Assembly: GCA_023512835.1 (NCBI GenBank) | Contig: CM042087.1 | Coordinates: forward strand, 43,580,017 to 43,644,016 | Source of the DNA: Taxillus chinensis | Taxonomy: Eukaryota; Streptophyta; Magnoliopsida; Santalales; Loranthaceae | DNA length: 64,000 nucleotides | Direction of reading: 5' to 3' | In this document: positions 47,223 through 59,607 of the stretch, in pieces | How the letters are laid out: every line of letters begins with the position of its first letter | Numbering within the stretch: the first letter of the stretch is position 1 | Translations under genes and position numbers: made by a program | The notes under the pieces: generated by a model | Database searches by the model: none | What the model was told of the DNA's origin: nothing | The model's input: the letters and a program-made list of their open reading frames with translations, nothing else

Positions 47223-50200
47223 CATGTATATCTTGTATGTCTGTGTTTAATATTTTATTTTATATTATATAAATACACACATGTATTATATAATATATAT
47301 ATATATTATGTGTGTATATACATATGTTAATTGATGTAAAAGTACAGGGTAATTTATGGGAAAGTTAAGTTTGATGTTGGTTTTTGGCCGTCGCAATGAC
47401 TTTCGAGTCTCCTTATTTTTTATTATTATTATTTTTTGGCCATAGAACACCAACGTAGAAGAATAAGGAATCTAGATTTAACCTTCAATTCTATAATAAA
47501 TCATAGTTACATGTGCTCTATATAAAAATACCTTTACATCAGATAACTATGGACTGCATTATGAATTAATCCAATCATTAATCATCTATGATTTGAAAAC
47601 AATTAAGTGTTAATTAAACTAGGAAAGAATCATTGACTTCCAAAACTTAGTGCCACTGTTGAGCCATCAACCCCGTTGCTGATGCTTGAAAATATCTTGC
47701 AGCAACCATAATGATTACCTGTCCATAAAAGCAAAGACGGAAAAACAGGAGGAAAAAAGAAGGAAAAGGGAAAAGAGAGCGATTTCCACGCACGGGTGAA
47801 AAAACCATGCGTACCTCTCGATCGAGTCATATAGAGTAGCTTGTAATGTTTGGTTCGTTTCTCTGGGTGTGATTTCCATGCAGATCAGTAAATAAAGAAG
47901 CTTACCAAGTGTACACCCTTTTGCTGGCACCCTCACATTCGTTGACGGATCGACCTTAACAAACAACCCACCCCGCCAACAACCCCCATCTCTCTCACTC
48001 TTAGTTTTATTTTTGCTTTTTTTTTTGGTTCTTAATATATGTTAGATATCATCAGATCGATTACTTAATGTGCATATACTAAGGGAGAGTGAATAATAGA
48101 ACATCAGATACAGATAATGATGCAAGAGAATGGTAGCTGTATCTATCTATAACTAGACGCCCAACAATCGGTTCGGTACAGACGCATGCATGTACGATGT
48201 TAAGTAGCACGAAATTTAGAGAGCAGTACCTTATTACAGAAACACATGCACCAACCTCCTCAACATATCCTTTAACTTATGGCAGATAGAATACTAAATG
48301 CATGCGATCTTGTGGTCCTCTCTTGGGAATTTTCAAAGAGGAATACAATATTAAAGAAAAAAATATGAAAGCTACACGTGTCTGAAAATTAAACGAATTT
48401 AATAGCTAGTTCAGTCGGTTTCTTTGATTAGATGATCATCGTTCTTTCTAAACCATATTAGATTTAAGTTTCCAACTAGGTTTCCCTTCCAACTTCCAGC
48501 AAAAATCAGGGGAAAAACCAAAAAGCAAAAGCAAAAATAAAAATAAAAAAAATAAAAAGAAGATTGTTTGTATAATTACTTCTTGGGTTTTCACTCTTTA
48601 ATCTCCGACCCAAAAACCAACTCCAAAAACAAAACAAAAAACAGCAAAAAACCCAAAAAAAAAAAAAAAAGGAAGAGGAGGAAGTGGAAAAATGGAAAGA
48701 AAAATTTAAGGACGAATATAATCAGAAAACAAGAGGTAGGGTATCGAAAAAAAAGGAGCAAAACAAAAAACAGCACATGAATTCATAATTTGAAGATGAC
48801 AAGGTCAAGGTCGAACAGACAACGAGTGAAAGATGTAAACCGCGAAAGAGTGCTCACTTGACAAGCATATGTTCCTCCTGAATCCCATCATCGTCATCAT
48901 CTCCAAAAAACTAACTCATCATCATCTGCCCATAAAACACACACCTACATGTAACATGTACATATATATAATATCAGACCTTTTCCCTTGGCAAAAATCA
49001 AGGAACAAAGAAGACCAGCAAACCGAAAGATCACCAAGGGCACAAACAAAAACAATTACTAAAAGAACTCCCAGGAAAAAAGAAAAGGGGCCACATACCA
49101 TGTATACACGCTTAGATGGAGATGATAGAGATGATCCCTTGTTTATTTATAGAGTGGATATGTGCTAAGGGTACCGTAAAATATCTCATTTTTAATATAT
49201 ATATATATACACCAGGGGACCTTAAAATATTTTATTTTAAAAAATAAGTAATATAGATACCAAGAGGGGTCTCTCTCTATATATATAACATCTAAAAATT
49301 GTATCAGTTTGAACTTTGCATGTTGCACAATACAAAATTTTTTTACTGATCACATGGGTGTTTATATATATAACATCTTTGTATCCGATCGATTAAAAAA
49401 GATTGTCGCGAAAAAATCTATAGAATTTGATTCTTAGCGAGGAAAAAGAAGTTTATAAGCTTAATTTACACCACATATAGTATAGGATCTGCTGCATACG
49501 TGAACCAAAATTGTCTTCTAACTACCAAACTATATGGACTAATTGCACATGCCACAGCGAAAACAAAAATCGAATTATTTTTAATGTTATGGTTTTATTT
49601 TTCTTTTTTTAAAACAAATTAATAATGATTATTTGATATTATTTTAATATTTGACGGCATGTAAAAATAAGTTACAGCTAACCTAGCTCTCTAAATTCGA
49701 ATAATAATAATAATAATAATAATATATAATAGTTGACATGCAGGAACGCGCGGGTGGATATATTGAAGGAACGTGTATCTGCCAGCTGAAGGGAAGGGAG
49801 CTTGACTGACAGGTGATGGAGGCAGGCGGAGATACTAGAAATATTAATAGTAATTAACAGCATGACGGATCAAGGCATGTGCGTGCCTCAACCTTTCAAC
49901 CCCCCCTCCTCTCCTCTCTATCTATCGAATAGGAACAAAATAAGAAATATATAGCTAGCAACAAAACTAATTATAGTAATAATAATTAATCAATAGTTAT
50001 TATATATACTCTTATTCATAAAAATAAGAAATATACAGAATTGCTAATACGTAGTATGTATATATATATATATTACGTACTGCATGCATATCGATCGATC
50101 GAGTACACGCTAGCAGCTGGAAAGTGCCAGAGAGAGTAGATGGGAAGTAAATTTGGGTGCGATATGGATTGGATTTGGATGGCGATTAAATGGATATGGT

Positions 50201-51930
50201 TGATCAAATTGGGGAAATTAATAACACAAGCGTGCGGGTGCGATAATCATGAAATCATCGCTTAATTAACTAGCACCCTATCTACCCCGTACTATCTTCT
50301 AATAAAATAATACACACACACACACACACACACGAAGAAGGTGAATATGCATGCCCTGTGGTTCCGTGCTGTGCCTTCATGGAGCATGCCAAATTATCAA
50401 AACAATGTCGCAGACAGCAACATATACATTATTAGACAAGAATCTTTAAAAGAGGACCACAACATAGACTTGAGTCTTCAAAATTTGCAGACCTAGTATA
50501 TATCATGGAGTGCACAAAGGATAGGTAATTAGGCCATCTTAATTTGGAAAGTGACTTGAGGGTGATTTGGACTAATATACTTGGAGTTTTATGCTTTATG
50601 TTAAATAGATTTTGCTGGGGGCGAGAATTTGAATATATAGATTAAAAGTGTTTAGTAATTTAATTAGGTGTCATGTTCTTTACCAACCATAGCCACCCTC
50701 GGAATCTATTGCCCTAGCATTGATAGTTCATTAGAATTATATATATTGCCTTATGTTTTGTTTCTGATGGACTAATTTGAATTTTGCTATGTATCTTTAA
50801 AGAAGCATAACTGGGAGGATAAAAATAGAATAACTAGGGGTGTTGTAAAAGGTACATATTACTCAGACATGTTACGTACGTGATCTCATTAAGCTATGTC
50901 AACCCTTTGAAACATCATGATATAGAAAATCGAGGTAAAATTTTATGTCACTAATAACTATAATACAAGAAATACCACTGTGGTATATTGATGTCATAGA
51001 TTTGGTTATAAATAAGTAGTGGTGTAATAAGGGTTGCCATTTATGTTATAGCTCGATAGAAAAATATATTAATAAATAAATGTCGGGAAGAAGTTTGCGC
51101 ATCGTGATTACATATATACCATATAACATGATACAACCAAAATTCTATAAAACCCAAACCTTAAACATTACGGCTAATATGTATATTCTAACCATTCATT
51201 TTATCAACAACAACATATATAAGTATCTCATACTATCAAATAACAATTTTTAATATCTCATACTATCAACATATTTTCAAAATTTAATTTTTAAACATTT
51301 GTGTTTGGGCCGGCTGGACTGATTGGGTTAATATTTTGTGAACATTAATTGGATCTGGCCTTGACGGCTTCACACAATTTGGGCCTACCCAATTACATAT
51401 ATTACCAACTACATTTATATCTATTCATTTTAAACTAACTCAAAAGAAAAAAAATTATACCTATAGACTACCATAGGTTGGTTTGGATACATTAATATTA
51501 CATCACTTTATTAAATTGAATTTTTGATTTTCAATCAATAGAATTGCTCAACCTACCTAAAACGGTTTATTTGATTTTTGGTTGATCGATTTGTCTATTT
51601 AAATCAGGTAAACAATTTTCCTGCTCAACCCTAGTATCACGAATTTCTTACTTTGAATTTCACAACATTAACACAAACTAAAATATAAAAATTTATATAT
51701 AATCCTAACAAACAAAATCAAATAAATTATTATCATCGAAAGCACATTTGAATTAAACATAGAAAGTCTTAAATCAATAAACTTCCACTTCTAATTTATA
51801 AAATTTTTATTTTTCTTATCGTCTCGGGAAAAAATTTTCATCCAAAAGTATATACATATTTTTGGTTTGGTTTATTCAGTTTATTATATTATTTGATTTG
51901 GTTTATTTAAGTTTTGATAGTTTGATTTAT
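47222..51930. other. AT-rich intergenic stretch without recognised genes
   Basis: A purine-rich low-complexity run (about 48495-48775, AAAAAC and AAGAGGAGG words) makes spurious open frames. A CA microsatellite lies at 50311-50333 and (ATA)n at 49700-49725. I searched by eye for a miRNA-like stem at 49740-49850 and 50340-50400 and found no convincing match to a known family. Confidence 0.5.
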
Positions 51931-52440
51931 CGAATTAATTAAATTAATTTGTCAGTTTTTCCTTGGTACATGCAAGCGTGCGTAGAAAAGCAAGCGACAG
52001 TGATGGTCGTGGAGCTGATCTCTAGCGCGATGTGAGCAGTGGTGGTGATATAGCGGTGAGGGGAGACAGCTAGGAGTGGCGTGGGGCTTCGGAGGCGCGC
52101 TATGCAGGGCGGCGTCTCGACGGGCAATGTTTGCAATGAGGCGGCGACTGAGGCCCCTGGTCGACAGAGATGGAACGGAAGTCCTGGAGGCATGCACGTT
52201 GTTAATGCAGTGACAAGGATAGAGATGAGAACAGATTGGGGTGTGGCGGTGGCGAATGGTGCAGGGCGGCGGCCCCCTCTCCTTTTATATCCCTTCAAAG
52301 GAACTACACGCCAGGCTTAACGTAGGTGGAAAGACAGATACCCTGTTGCCTTGGTCTTATACACTTCTCTCTCTTCTCTCTCTCTCTCTCGTAGCCCCAC
52401 GGAGCAACTCCAAGCCAAGCCATGGTGAATGATTTACGGC
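51931..52440. other. GC-rich island of unknown nature
   Basis: The GC content at about 51990-52280 is far above the surroundings. Overlapping open frames run on both strands (minus 51939-52298, plus 52081-52320), and neither has a recognised motif. A CT-rich run follows at 52365-52392. It could be an unrecognised exon, a promoter CpG island or the core of a mobile element. Confidence 0.3.
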
Positions 52441-54174
52441 AGCACTCAACCTAGCTACCGTGTTCCCACTTGTACCCTAACTGTGTAGTGCCATGGGTAT
52501 TAACGTGGGGAGAAGAAGAGTCAGAAGACGCACATGTCACATTGGAAATTTGTCTCTTGGTCGCTCTTCTCTTGCCACCACCTGCAAAAGCAGTCAAACA
52601 TGCTGCATTTGTGGGCACGGTCGTGTGACTGACAGTAGGAGGCACGTCGCGCCTGTCATGTTTCGTTTTAATAATAATAGTAGTAGTAGTAGTAGTACCA
52701 AACAAGCTGTTATTGTTTGTATTTTCAAAAGAGCATGTAGTTTCATTGCATGCACAGCCAGAAGATAGGCAATTAATTAATCTAGAAGACAGTTTTAATT
52801 TTTCAAATTTTGACTCAAAAATATTATTTTTATTCACTTATTTATTTTATTTGTTAATGAAGATAATAATTTTTATCATATATTATATAATAATAATTAT
52901 TATTATTATATTTTGTTTTTATTTATAATTTTAATAATAAATCATATTTGTAAATTTTATATTTTTGTTCAAATAATAATAATAAAATATTTTAATATAT
53001 AAATCTGGAGGCCCGCCATGGTGGGCTTGGGCTCCATTCAAGCTCGCAAAATCGAATTAAAACGACTGCTGCACCGACCCCTCCGTCTTCACCGCCCGGG
53101 CGGCCTTCATATCATGGGTGTCGTCAGCCTCGGTCTTCAATCTTCATGGACCGGGCCATCCCTGACGTCATGGATGCCGTCAGCAGTCGATGGCGATTTC
53201 GTGGGTGCAAATTGGGTGTATCGCAACCCCATCATGGGTAAACCAGCTGGGCTATTCGGTGGCTTACGTGAGTATGTGGTCAGTGGTGATATCACATCTA
53301 CGTACGAGAGTGTTCACTGTTCAGTGGTATAAATTGGGTGTTACCCAGAGGTTTTATCATTCTAGTATTATCCCCGTCAAGTTGGTGGTAGGCCTTCAAA
53401 CGTATCGATTTCTATGGCCTAATAAGCCTAAGAATATGGTATATATTATTTCTTTCTTCGGGTTTGTCCATCAAACCGGAAAAGAAAACGCTGTAATTAT
53501 TTCCGTTTCCACAAATATGGCTCAATAAAATTTAATTATAAGTTTACTTAAAATTTCATTTTAAACAATTTTTAATCTTCACACCTCCTCGATGAAGATG
53601 AAGATGTGCGGGTGAGAAGAAAATAAACGAAATCAATATTTAGGTTAAATATGATAAGTGAATTTAATATTTACTAAATATATTTAGTTTGTGAATACTT
53701 TTTTTTAAAAAAAAAAAAGGTTATATTTAAACATTTAATTAGCCGATAGTGAATGCTGGTCTGCTTTTCATTTCTTCCCCCAACAATTAAAAGTAATCAT
53801 CAATCATACAAAAAACGTTATGCGGAAGTTAACTAATATGACTCGCATAATTTTATCTTTACAATTATAATTATAAAATTATAATTATTTAAACGGGGAT
53901 CTAAACTGAATTAGTTTGATTCAATTTGATTTGACAAAAAAAGACATTAGAACAATGACTCATACCGACCAAAGCGATTTGATCCTACTACCTGCGACTA
54001 CTTTTTTATATTATTATTTATTAAAAAAAAATAATCTGGAACGATAAGGCTACGTGTCACAATTTGGCGCTGGCTATCCCAGGGGCATATTTGGCAAATC
54101 AGAGAGCCCAATTGGTTTTGTCGGAAGGGGAAGGGGAAGGGGGAAGAGGAAGGCGAAGGCAGAGAGAGCAAGAA
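52441..54174. other. Intergenic stretch and promoter of the DUF177 gene
   Basis: An AGT/AAT trinucleotide run lies at 52668-52697. A moderately GC-rich block at 53010-53330 has near-repeated words (TCATGGGTGTCGTCAGC and TCATGGATGCCGTCAGC) and no recognised protein. The segment 53409-53443 matches 31078-31112. ACGTGTC at 54053-54059 is a G-box-like site about 120 bp before the gene. Confidence 0.4.
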
Positions 54175-55752
54175 ATGGCAGAAAGTAGCCATTTAGTGCT
54201 CTCCCTGAAAGGCATAGGCCAAATCCAAATCCCCAACACACACCAACAACAACCAGGTTATTGTAACTGCTGCCCCAAATCGCTGTGTTTGCTACCATGT
54301 CGCACCTCCCAATTCCACATCAAAGCTTCCTCTTCCGCTTCCGCTTCCACCACCAGCAGTAGTACTTCCGACCCCAAAAACAAGGATACCCATACCCCCC
54401 TGCTGCACCACCAGGTACTTTTTTTAATTACCATTTCAATTATAGTGCGAGGCAATGATGAGCTAACTAAGCTAACGTCTCCTGTCCTGCTGCTGTCCTG
54501 TCCCCTGATAAATTATATTCTAATAAATAAATAAAAAGGGTACTAAGAAGAAAAGCCCGAGGAGGACTCCCCGGCGGCGGCTGATCACCATATCCACCGG
54601 AGGAGCGATATGGCATGGGAAATGGACCTGTGACTACATTCTCACCCTCCGCGACCTTCAGCTCCAGGACTTGGTCGATGAGGACCATGGCAGCAGCCAC
54701 AAGAATGCAGATGTGTCCATCAACCTCTGCGTCCAAAAGGTGCAACAAATTTAATTCCCAAACGTACGTTAACTATTATATATATATATATGTACTAGCT
54801 ATAGTATCCTAGTTAATTTTAAAAAAACTTGTGGGTGTGGGTGTGGGCGCGCGCGCGCGCCTGTGTGTTCCCGTGCATGGTACACGCACGTACGTGACAG
54901 CATGCCGGCTTTGGCTTCTCTGTCGAGGGAAGAATCATCACATCTTTCACCAGAAAATGCTGCCATTGTAATTCCCCTTTCTGCAGTGAGGTACTTGCTT
55001 TGCCTCTGTTACGTTTTACTCCTACTATAGGCCTATAGTTCGAAGCTTAATTCTAGAGAGCAACGTAATCTGTGTGTGGTACTGGTACTACTGGTGTAAT
55101 TACATTGCGTGCCATATTTTTTTACCACTGATCTTTTTATCGTCAGATTGATACAACCTTCAATGTTTGGATTCTGCCATCCAGAAGAGACAGCCGTTCG
55201 CCTCAATTCCCTGAAATTAATGGAGATGATCCATCTGTAATAACTTTTTTTTTCTTAATTGCAGCTTCATCATACATTATGCATTTATTAGAGCACCCAG
55301 AAAAAGGAAAAACACGTACGTAAATATGATTTTGGTTCGCAGGTTATCTATGTGAAACCGGGGCATGAAGCTGACCTGGATTCACTGGTACGAGACACGG
55401 TCAGGCTGACCACCTCGGTCAATGTATGTATATGATCATAGGATTGCCTAGAGGTTACAATTGCAATGAAAATTCTGATATTATTGAATCATCTGCACCC
55501 TGTATGTACATGATCTCAGTCTCATCTTGGTTTGGCCTTTGTTTGCAGGAATCTTGTTCGGAGTCTTGCAAGAAATCTGAGTCCGTCCTCAGCTGTAAGC
55601 ATTTTGATGAAACAAAAATGATTTATATACGAGCGAGTGCTGCTAGTAAAAGAAACAAAATTCTGGTTGCAGATTGTGCAGGTGAACAGACCGGTCCTGC
55701 TACTGATGGGAGGTGGTCTAGGCTTCAGGAGCTAAGGAAGGCATACTCATGA
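54175..55752 (+). CDS. DUF177 protein, YCED homolog 2-like, probably plastid targeted, 7 exons
   Basis: DUF177/YceD proteins are needed for accumulation of large-subunit rRNA; plant homologs act in plastids. Exons: 54175-54414, 54539-54739, 54901-54990, 55147-55236, 55343-55423, 55549-55594, 55673-55752; 828 nt, 275 residues. The start MAESSHLVLSL was chosen over an upstream in-frame ATG (54064) because the Glu/Gly/Arg-rich extension is unlike a leader. Residues 1-80 look like a transit peptide (Ser/Thr-rich). Family motifs follow: TGGAIWHGKWTCDY, TLRDLQLQDL, GFGFSVEGRIITSFTRKC, CxxCxSPFC, FNVWILPSRRDS, PEINGDDPSVIYVKPG, ADLDSLVRDTVRLTTSV and the end GRWSRLQELRK. All introns are GT-AG. Intron 6 (55595-55672) is 78 nt, in frame and stop-free, so retention would insert 26 residues. 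The family is clear; the homolog number is inferred. Confidence 0.9.
54846..54861 (+). repeat. (GC)n run in DUF177 intron 2
   Basis: About seven GC units between (GT)-rich arms, just upstream of exon 3. Confidence 0.75.
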
Positions 55753-58203
55753 CAATCAAGCTCCAAATTAAGTTCAACTACACTTCTAGGTTGCAGCAAG
55801 CACTCCACAAAACAATCCATAATTAGGATATCTTAGCGATGGCGTGCAATGATTTCTAATGATTCTGGAAGAAACAAGAGACATGACACAGTTAGTATGT
55901 GTTACTTAGGTTCCCCGTGATGTCTCTTTTAGGGGTGTATGCTGGAATTTTATCTTTATCCTATGAATTTGTTCTTCCTAGCAAGGGTAATTAAGAGCAT
56001 AACCATCGGATTGCTTGCAACAAATGCTTTAACAATCAAATTTATCACGCTTGAGGAACACGCGACTAATAGACAATTGCTATATCAATAATAAACACTT
56101 TCCAACTTATTAAAATAAAATAGACAATTCACAATTGCTAGCAGTGGAGAAGTCTGACTCACCAAAAGACAACAAGAGACAGACTATTGAGCCACTAAAT
56201 TGTGTCAATCACCTGCTCCCGTCAGAGATTTAATTTTTGATATTTGTTCTGAAAGAAATATATTTAATGATTAAAAATATCCTATGACAATCTTGATACT
56301 TAAATAATATATTAAAATATATTTTAAGTTCCAAAGGTTCTACGGGTTACAATAATTAAACGTGAACAAAATATTATCATGGTAAAAACAAAATGAGACG
56401 ACTATTTAAATATATAAGGCAGAAATTAGGTTTCAATTTAATTATATACTTACAGATAAGGATAAAAAGTGAAAATCTCAACCTATTTCAAGCCAATAGA
56501 AATATTAGTTTTATTTAAGGTATGTTTGGTTTGTTGTGTATTTTTTGTTTCTGTCTTCAAAATATAATAATTGTTTTAAATATAAGTTTTTATTTTATGG
56601 ATAATTTAAATTGAAAATAATTTGTTGTTATTTTTAAATTTAAATTTTTTTACCTAAAAACAACTATTATTTTTTTAAAACAAAAATTAAAAATTCTTCA
56701 AACAAAGCATGCTCTTAGGTTTGCATATACTTTAGAGTTTATATTCCTACAAATATTTAAAAAAAACAAATGAGAAAATTGAACCACAAATAAAATAAAT
56801 TATTAAACTACGAGACACATTTATTTTTATTATCTTAACCACTTTCTCTCGTATATGACTAAAAGTATCCACATCATCTCTTTTAAAATATACATTATTT
56901 AAAATTTAAAAATATTTTAAAGTTTTGAGAAAAAAATACTACATCAGTCCTCTAAATTTGTAAAAATTAAAAATAAAGTTGCTCCAGTAAATCTACATAT
57001 TTGGAAAATTATTATTTCTTTTTTAAAGAATTTCTTTTCATATTTCTTGTCATATGTATACTTTTGATTGGTTGTAATAAATTGATGCGATAATATATAT
57101 GTGTGTGTGTGTGTGTAATAACTTAAAAAGAATGTAGATAGAGATGGAGAATGGGATATTGAGAGATAAACCTAATATATTAAATAGTATACTATTTATC
57201 CCTTAAAATATGAATGTATAATATGAATTTGGTGTAAATGCTCTAAAACACCTTAAAAAAATGAAGTTAAATAATAATGAGAGGAAGAATGCTCATACCC
57301 CACAAGTTGATTAAAACATTCAATTTTGTAAATCTTTATACTATCAATTTATGATTTTCAATAAGTAGCCATTAGAAAAAAAAAGGATTAGCTTATCCAA
57401 TGGCTGTAACTTACATGCCCGATTGCAAAGTCAAATTAATGTGTAAAATAAAAATGATGTCGTTTAGATTAATTCAAGTTAAATGAATGAGCTTGTTACT
57501 TCGGTTCGAGTTGGAATTCTAACTCATATCAAAGTAAAGAATCCAAAAATTCTAACACTTGAAGATTTTTCTCCAAAAGCGGTTAGAGTGTTTTTTTCTC
57601 ATCTTCTATATCCTTCTCGCTACTTAGGGTTTTCATATTCAATCCAGGAAGAATGGGGATAATGGGGTTTGAGGTGACATTGCAACGTCGTTATGAGGGG
57701 AGAGGGGAGCATTGCAACATCACATAGAGAGAGGGTGAGTGTGTTAAATCACAAATGATTTTTTATACAATATTAAATTATTATTTTAAATTAATTATTT
57801 AATATAAGTATAAACATAATAATGATGATAATAACAATAATAATAATAAGTGTGACACGATGTAATAAAACACTATTAATTAAGAAAAATGATATTTACA
57901 ACCAGTGTTGCGTTCTTATTGCGTCTTTGGCTGATATAACATTTTCTATATTAGTAAAATTATGTAAAACTTATAGTGCATTGTACCACATCTGAAATAG
58001 AAAAAAGAGAGAGAGAAGCGAGCAGTGCAACTTGATAGGAGGAGATAGAAGCATGACATAAAAGCTGAAATTGAAGGAAAAAGAGTAAGCTTTTTTAGAA
58101 ATCCGAGAGCGTCAAACCCCTTACGGAAGTTTGGAACCATTGTACACAAAGTTATGGCCATTAGAAATTTTCATCAGAAATTACAGTTTATGGAACTCAA
58201 AAC
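55753..58203. other. Intergenic AT-rich stretch with one Tourist-like MITE
   Basis: After the DUF177 3' UTR no gene was recognised. It contains the element at 56518-56714, a TG microsatellite (about 57097-57116) and AATA/ATA-type runs near 57770-57850. Confidence 0.45.
56518..56714. mobile_element. Tourist/Harbinger-like MITE (197 bp)
   Basis: TTA flanks both sides (56515-56517 and 56715-56717). The left end AGGTATGTTTGGTTTG faces a right end whose reverse complement is GAGCATGCTTTGTTTG, similar to the termini of the 6892-7628 element (GAGCATGTTTGGT). The AT-rich interior is partly palindromic (ATAATAATTGTTTTAAATATAAG facing the reverse). Confidence 0.6.
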
Positions 58204-58211
58204 TATACATT

Positions 58212-59018
58212 CAGGGCCGGGCCCCCAAGGCCAGGCAAGTGGGGCATGTGCCTTGGGCCCCCAAAAGATTAGGGCCCCCAATTATATATATATATATGAC
58301 AATGCAAAAAAATGTAATTGTTAAATTAATTATATATTCGATCATGTCAAAATATACAATATATTATACTTTTGATTTACAAAATGCACTTAATTCGTTT
58401 GATTATCTAGTTATAATTTTTAATTTTTTATTATATAAATTGAATTATTAATGATTGGTTAATAATAATTTGAGATTTTTAATTTATGAATGGTTAATTG
58501 AAAATTACGTGTTTTATAAATTATGTTTTTATTAATTAAATTAAAATTTAATGCCGCAAGTATATTTTAATATATCAAAATTAGGGCCCCCCCAAGTTGG
58601 TCAGGCCTTATATTATATTTATTGATATAACCCGGCAGACAACACACAACATTCATCTTCCTATAACATAGCCTATGCCGGCCTTTACGCCTAACACGAC
58701 ACGATCACTTCTATCTCCATTATGCTCCACCAATTGCCAATACTAAAAACACGCTTCACGGAATCGCCCTCCCACTCATTGCCCCACTGCAAGTTCACAG
58801 ATTCTCCTCCCAGCTCTCATTGCCCTACTGCAGCGCAACTGGCCTGTTGCTTTGGCGATGACAATCCATGACATTCAGGCCTCCAACGACCGTCCTTGCC
58901 TCAATCAAAGCCTCCAACAACTGACGATACATTTAACTCGGTGACTCCGACCATTCGGCGAAGAATAGGCCCAACTTAATAATCACCTTAGGCCTCCTAA
59001 ATCTCAGGGCCGACTCTG
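58212..59018. mobile_element. hAT-like non-autonomous element (807 bp) with 8-bp target duplication
   Basis: The left end is CAGGGCCGGGCCCCC and the right end, reverse-complemented, CAGAGTCGGCCCTGAG: the CAGRG..CGGCCC ends of a common plant hAT group. Flanking TATACATT (58204-58211) and TATACATC (59019-59026) form an 8-bp target duplication with one difference. The interior repeats GGGCCCCCAA-type words (58255-58280, 58583-58595). The right third (about 58640-58970) is less AT-rich and of unknown origin. Confidence 0.8.
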
Positions 59019-59607
59019 TATACATCTGACCATGGGAAAGGTACTCGATGCTTACTCAAGACTTATTTGAGACCTATTTGAGTTTGAGATTCGAGCAAAG
59101 CGTATGCGTTTGAGCTTTACTCGAACCTCACCCGCGTCTGCTTGAGCATCAGTCTCGAGCAACGTTTATGTTACTATTGACGTGAGGGCAGTGGGAGGGT
59201 GTTCGACGCTTGTTCAAGCTAAAGGCAAACGTGACATGTTAAATAATAATGATTTATTCCACGTCGACCAAATGCCGTCCAGCGCTCATGAATTAATGCG
59301 CAAGCAGTTAATCTCTCGTGGGATCAATATCGCTTGTGGGATCCCGCTTTTTCCAGGCTGTCGTTTCGCCTAACGTCCACCTGAGAGTCCGAGTCCCTGA
59401 ACTCCGACCCGTTTCCTCCCTCCTCGCGCTCCGCTCGCTCTCTCTAATCTCTCTCCAGGATCATCGTCTTCTTCATGCAGCAGACTCTCTCTCCGCGTCG
59501 GTTCGCTCTGCGAGCGATTTCTACGCGGATCCAAACCCTAGTTCTTTCGACAATGGAGGTTTTCTAGGGTTTTTGCGAATCATATTGCATCGTTCGGATT
59601 TGGAAAT
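59019..59607 (+). promoter_or_regulatory. MAP3K-epsilon promoter and 5' UTR
   Basis: Sequence at 59040-59170 is built of CTCGAGCA/TTGAGCTT-like words and may be a decayed hAT end. From about 59400 it turns C/T-rich (GCTCGCTCTCTCTAATCTC), usual for a plant 5' UTR. AAACCCTAG at 59533-59541 is telo-box-like. No convincing TATA box was seen. Confidence 0.45.

Noticed and set aside
48568..48780. Lys-rich open frame in a purine-rich tract
   Set aside because: Low-complexity A/G-rich sequence; no start context or family resemblance.
49740..49850. Possible miR159/319-like sequence (CTGAAGGGAAGGGAGCTTGACTG)
   Set aside because: It only partly resembles the mature miRNA, and no stable long stem with a complementary arm was seen nearby.
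59182..59373. 63-codon open frame upstream of M3KE
   Set aside because: It lies in the promoter/5' UTR, has no motif, and is out of context with the kinase start at 59608.
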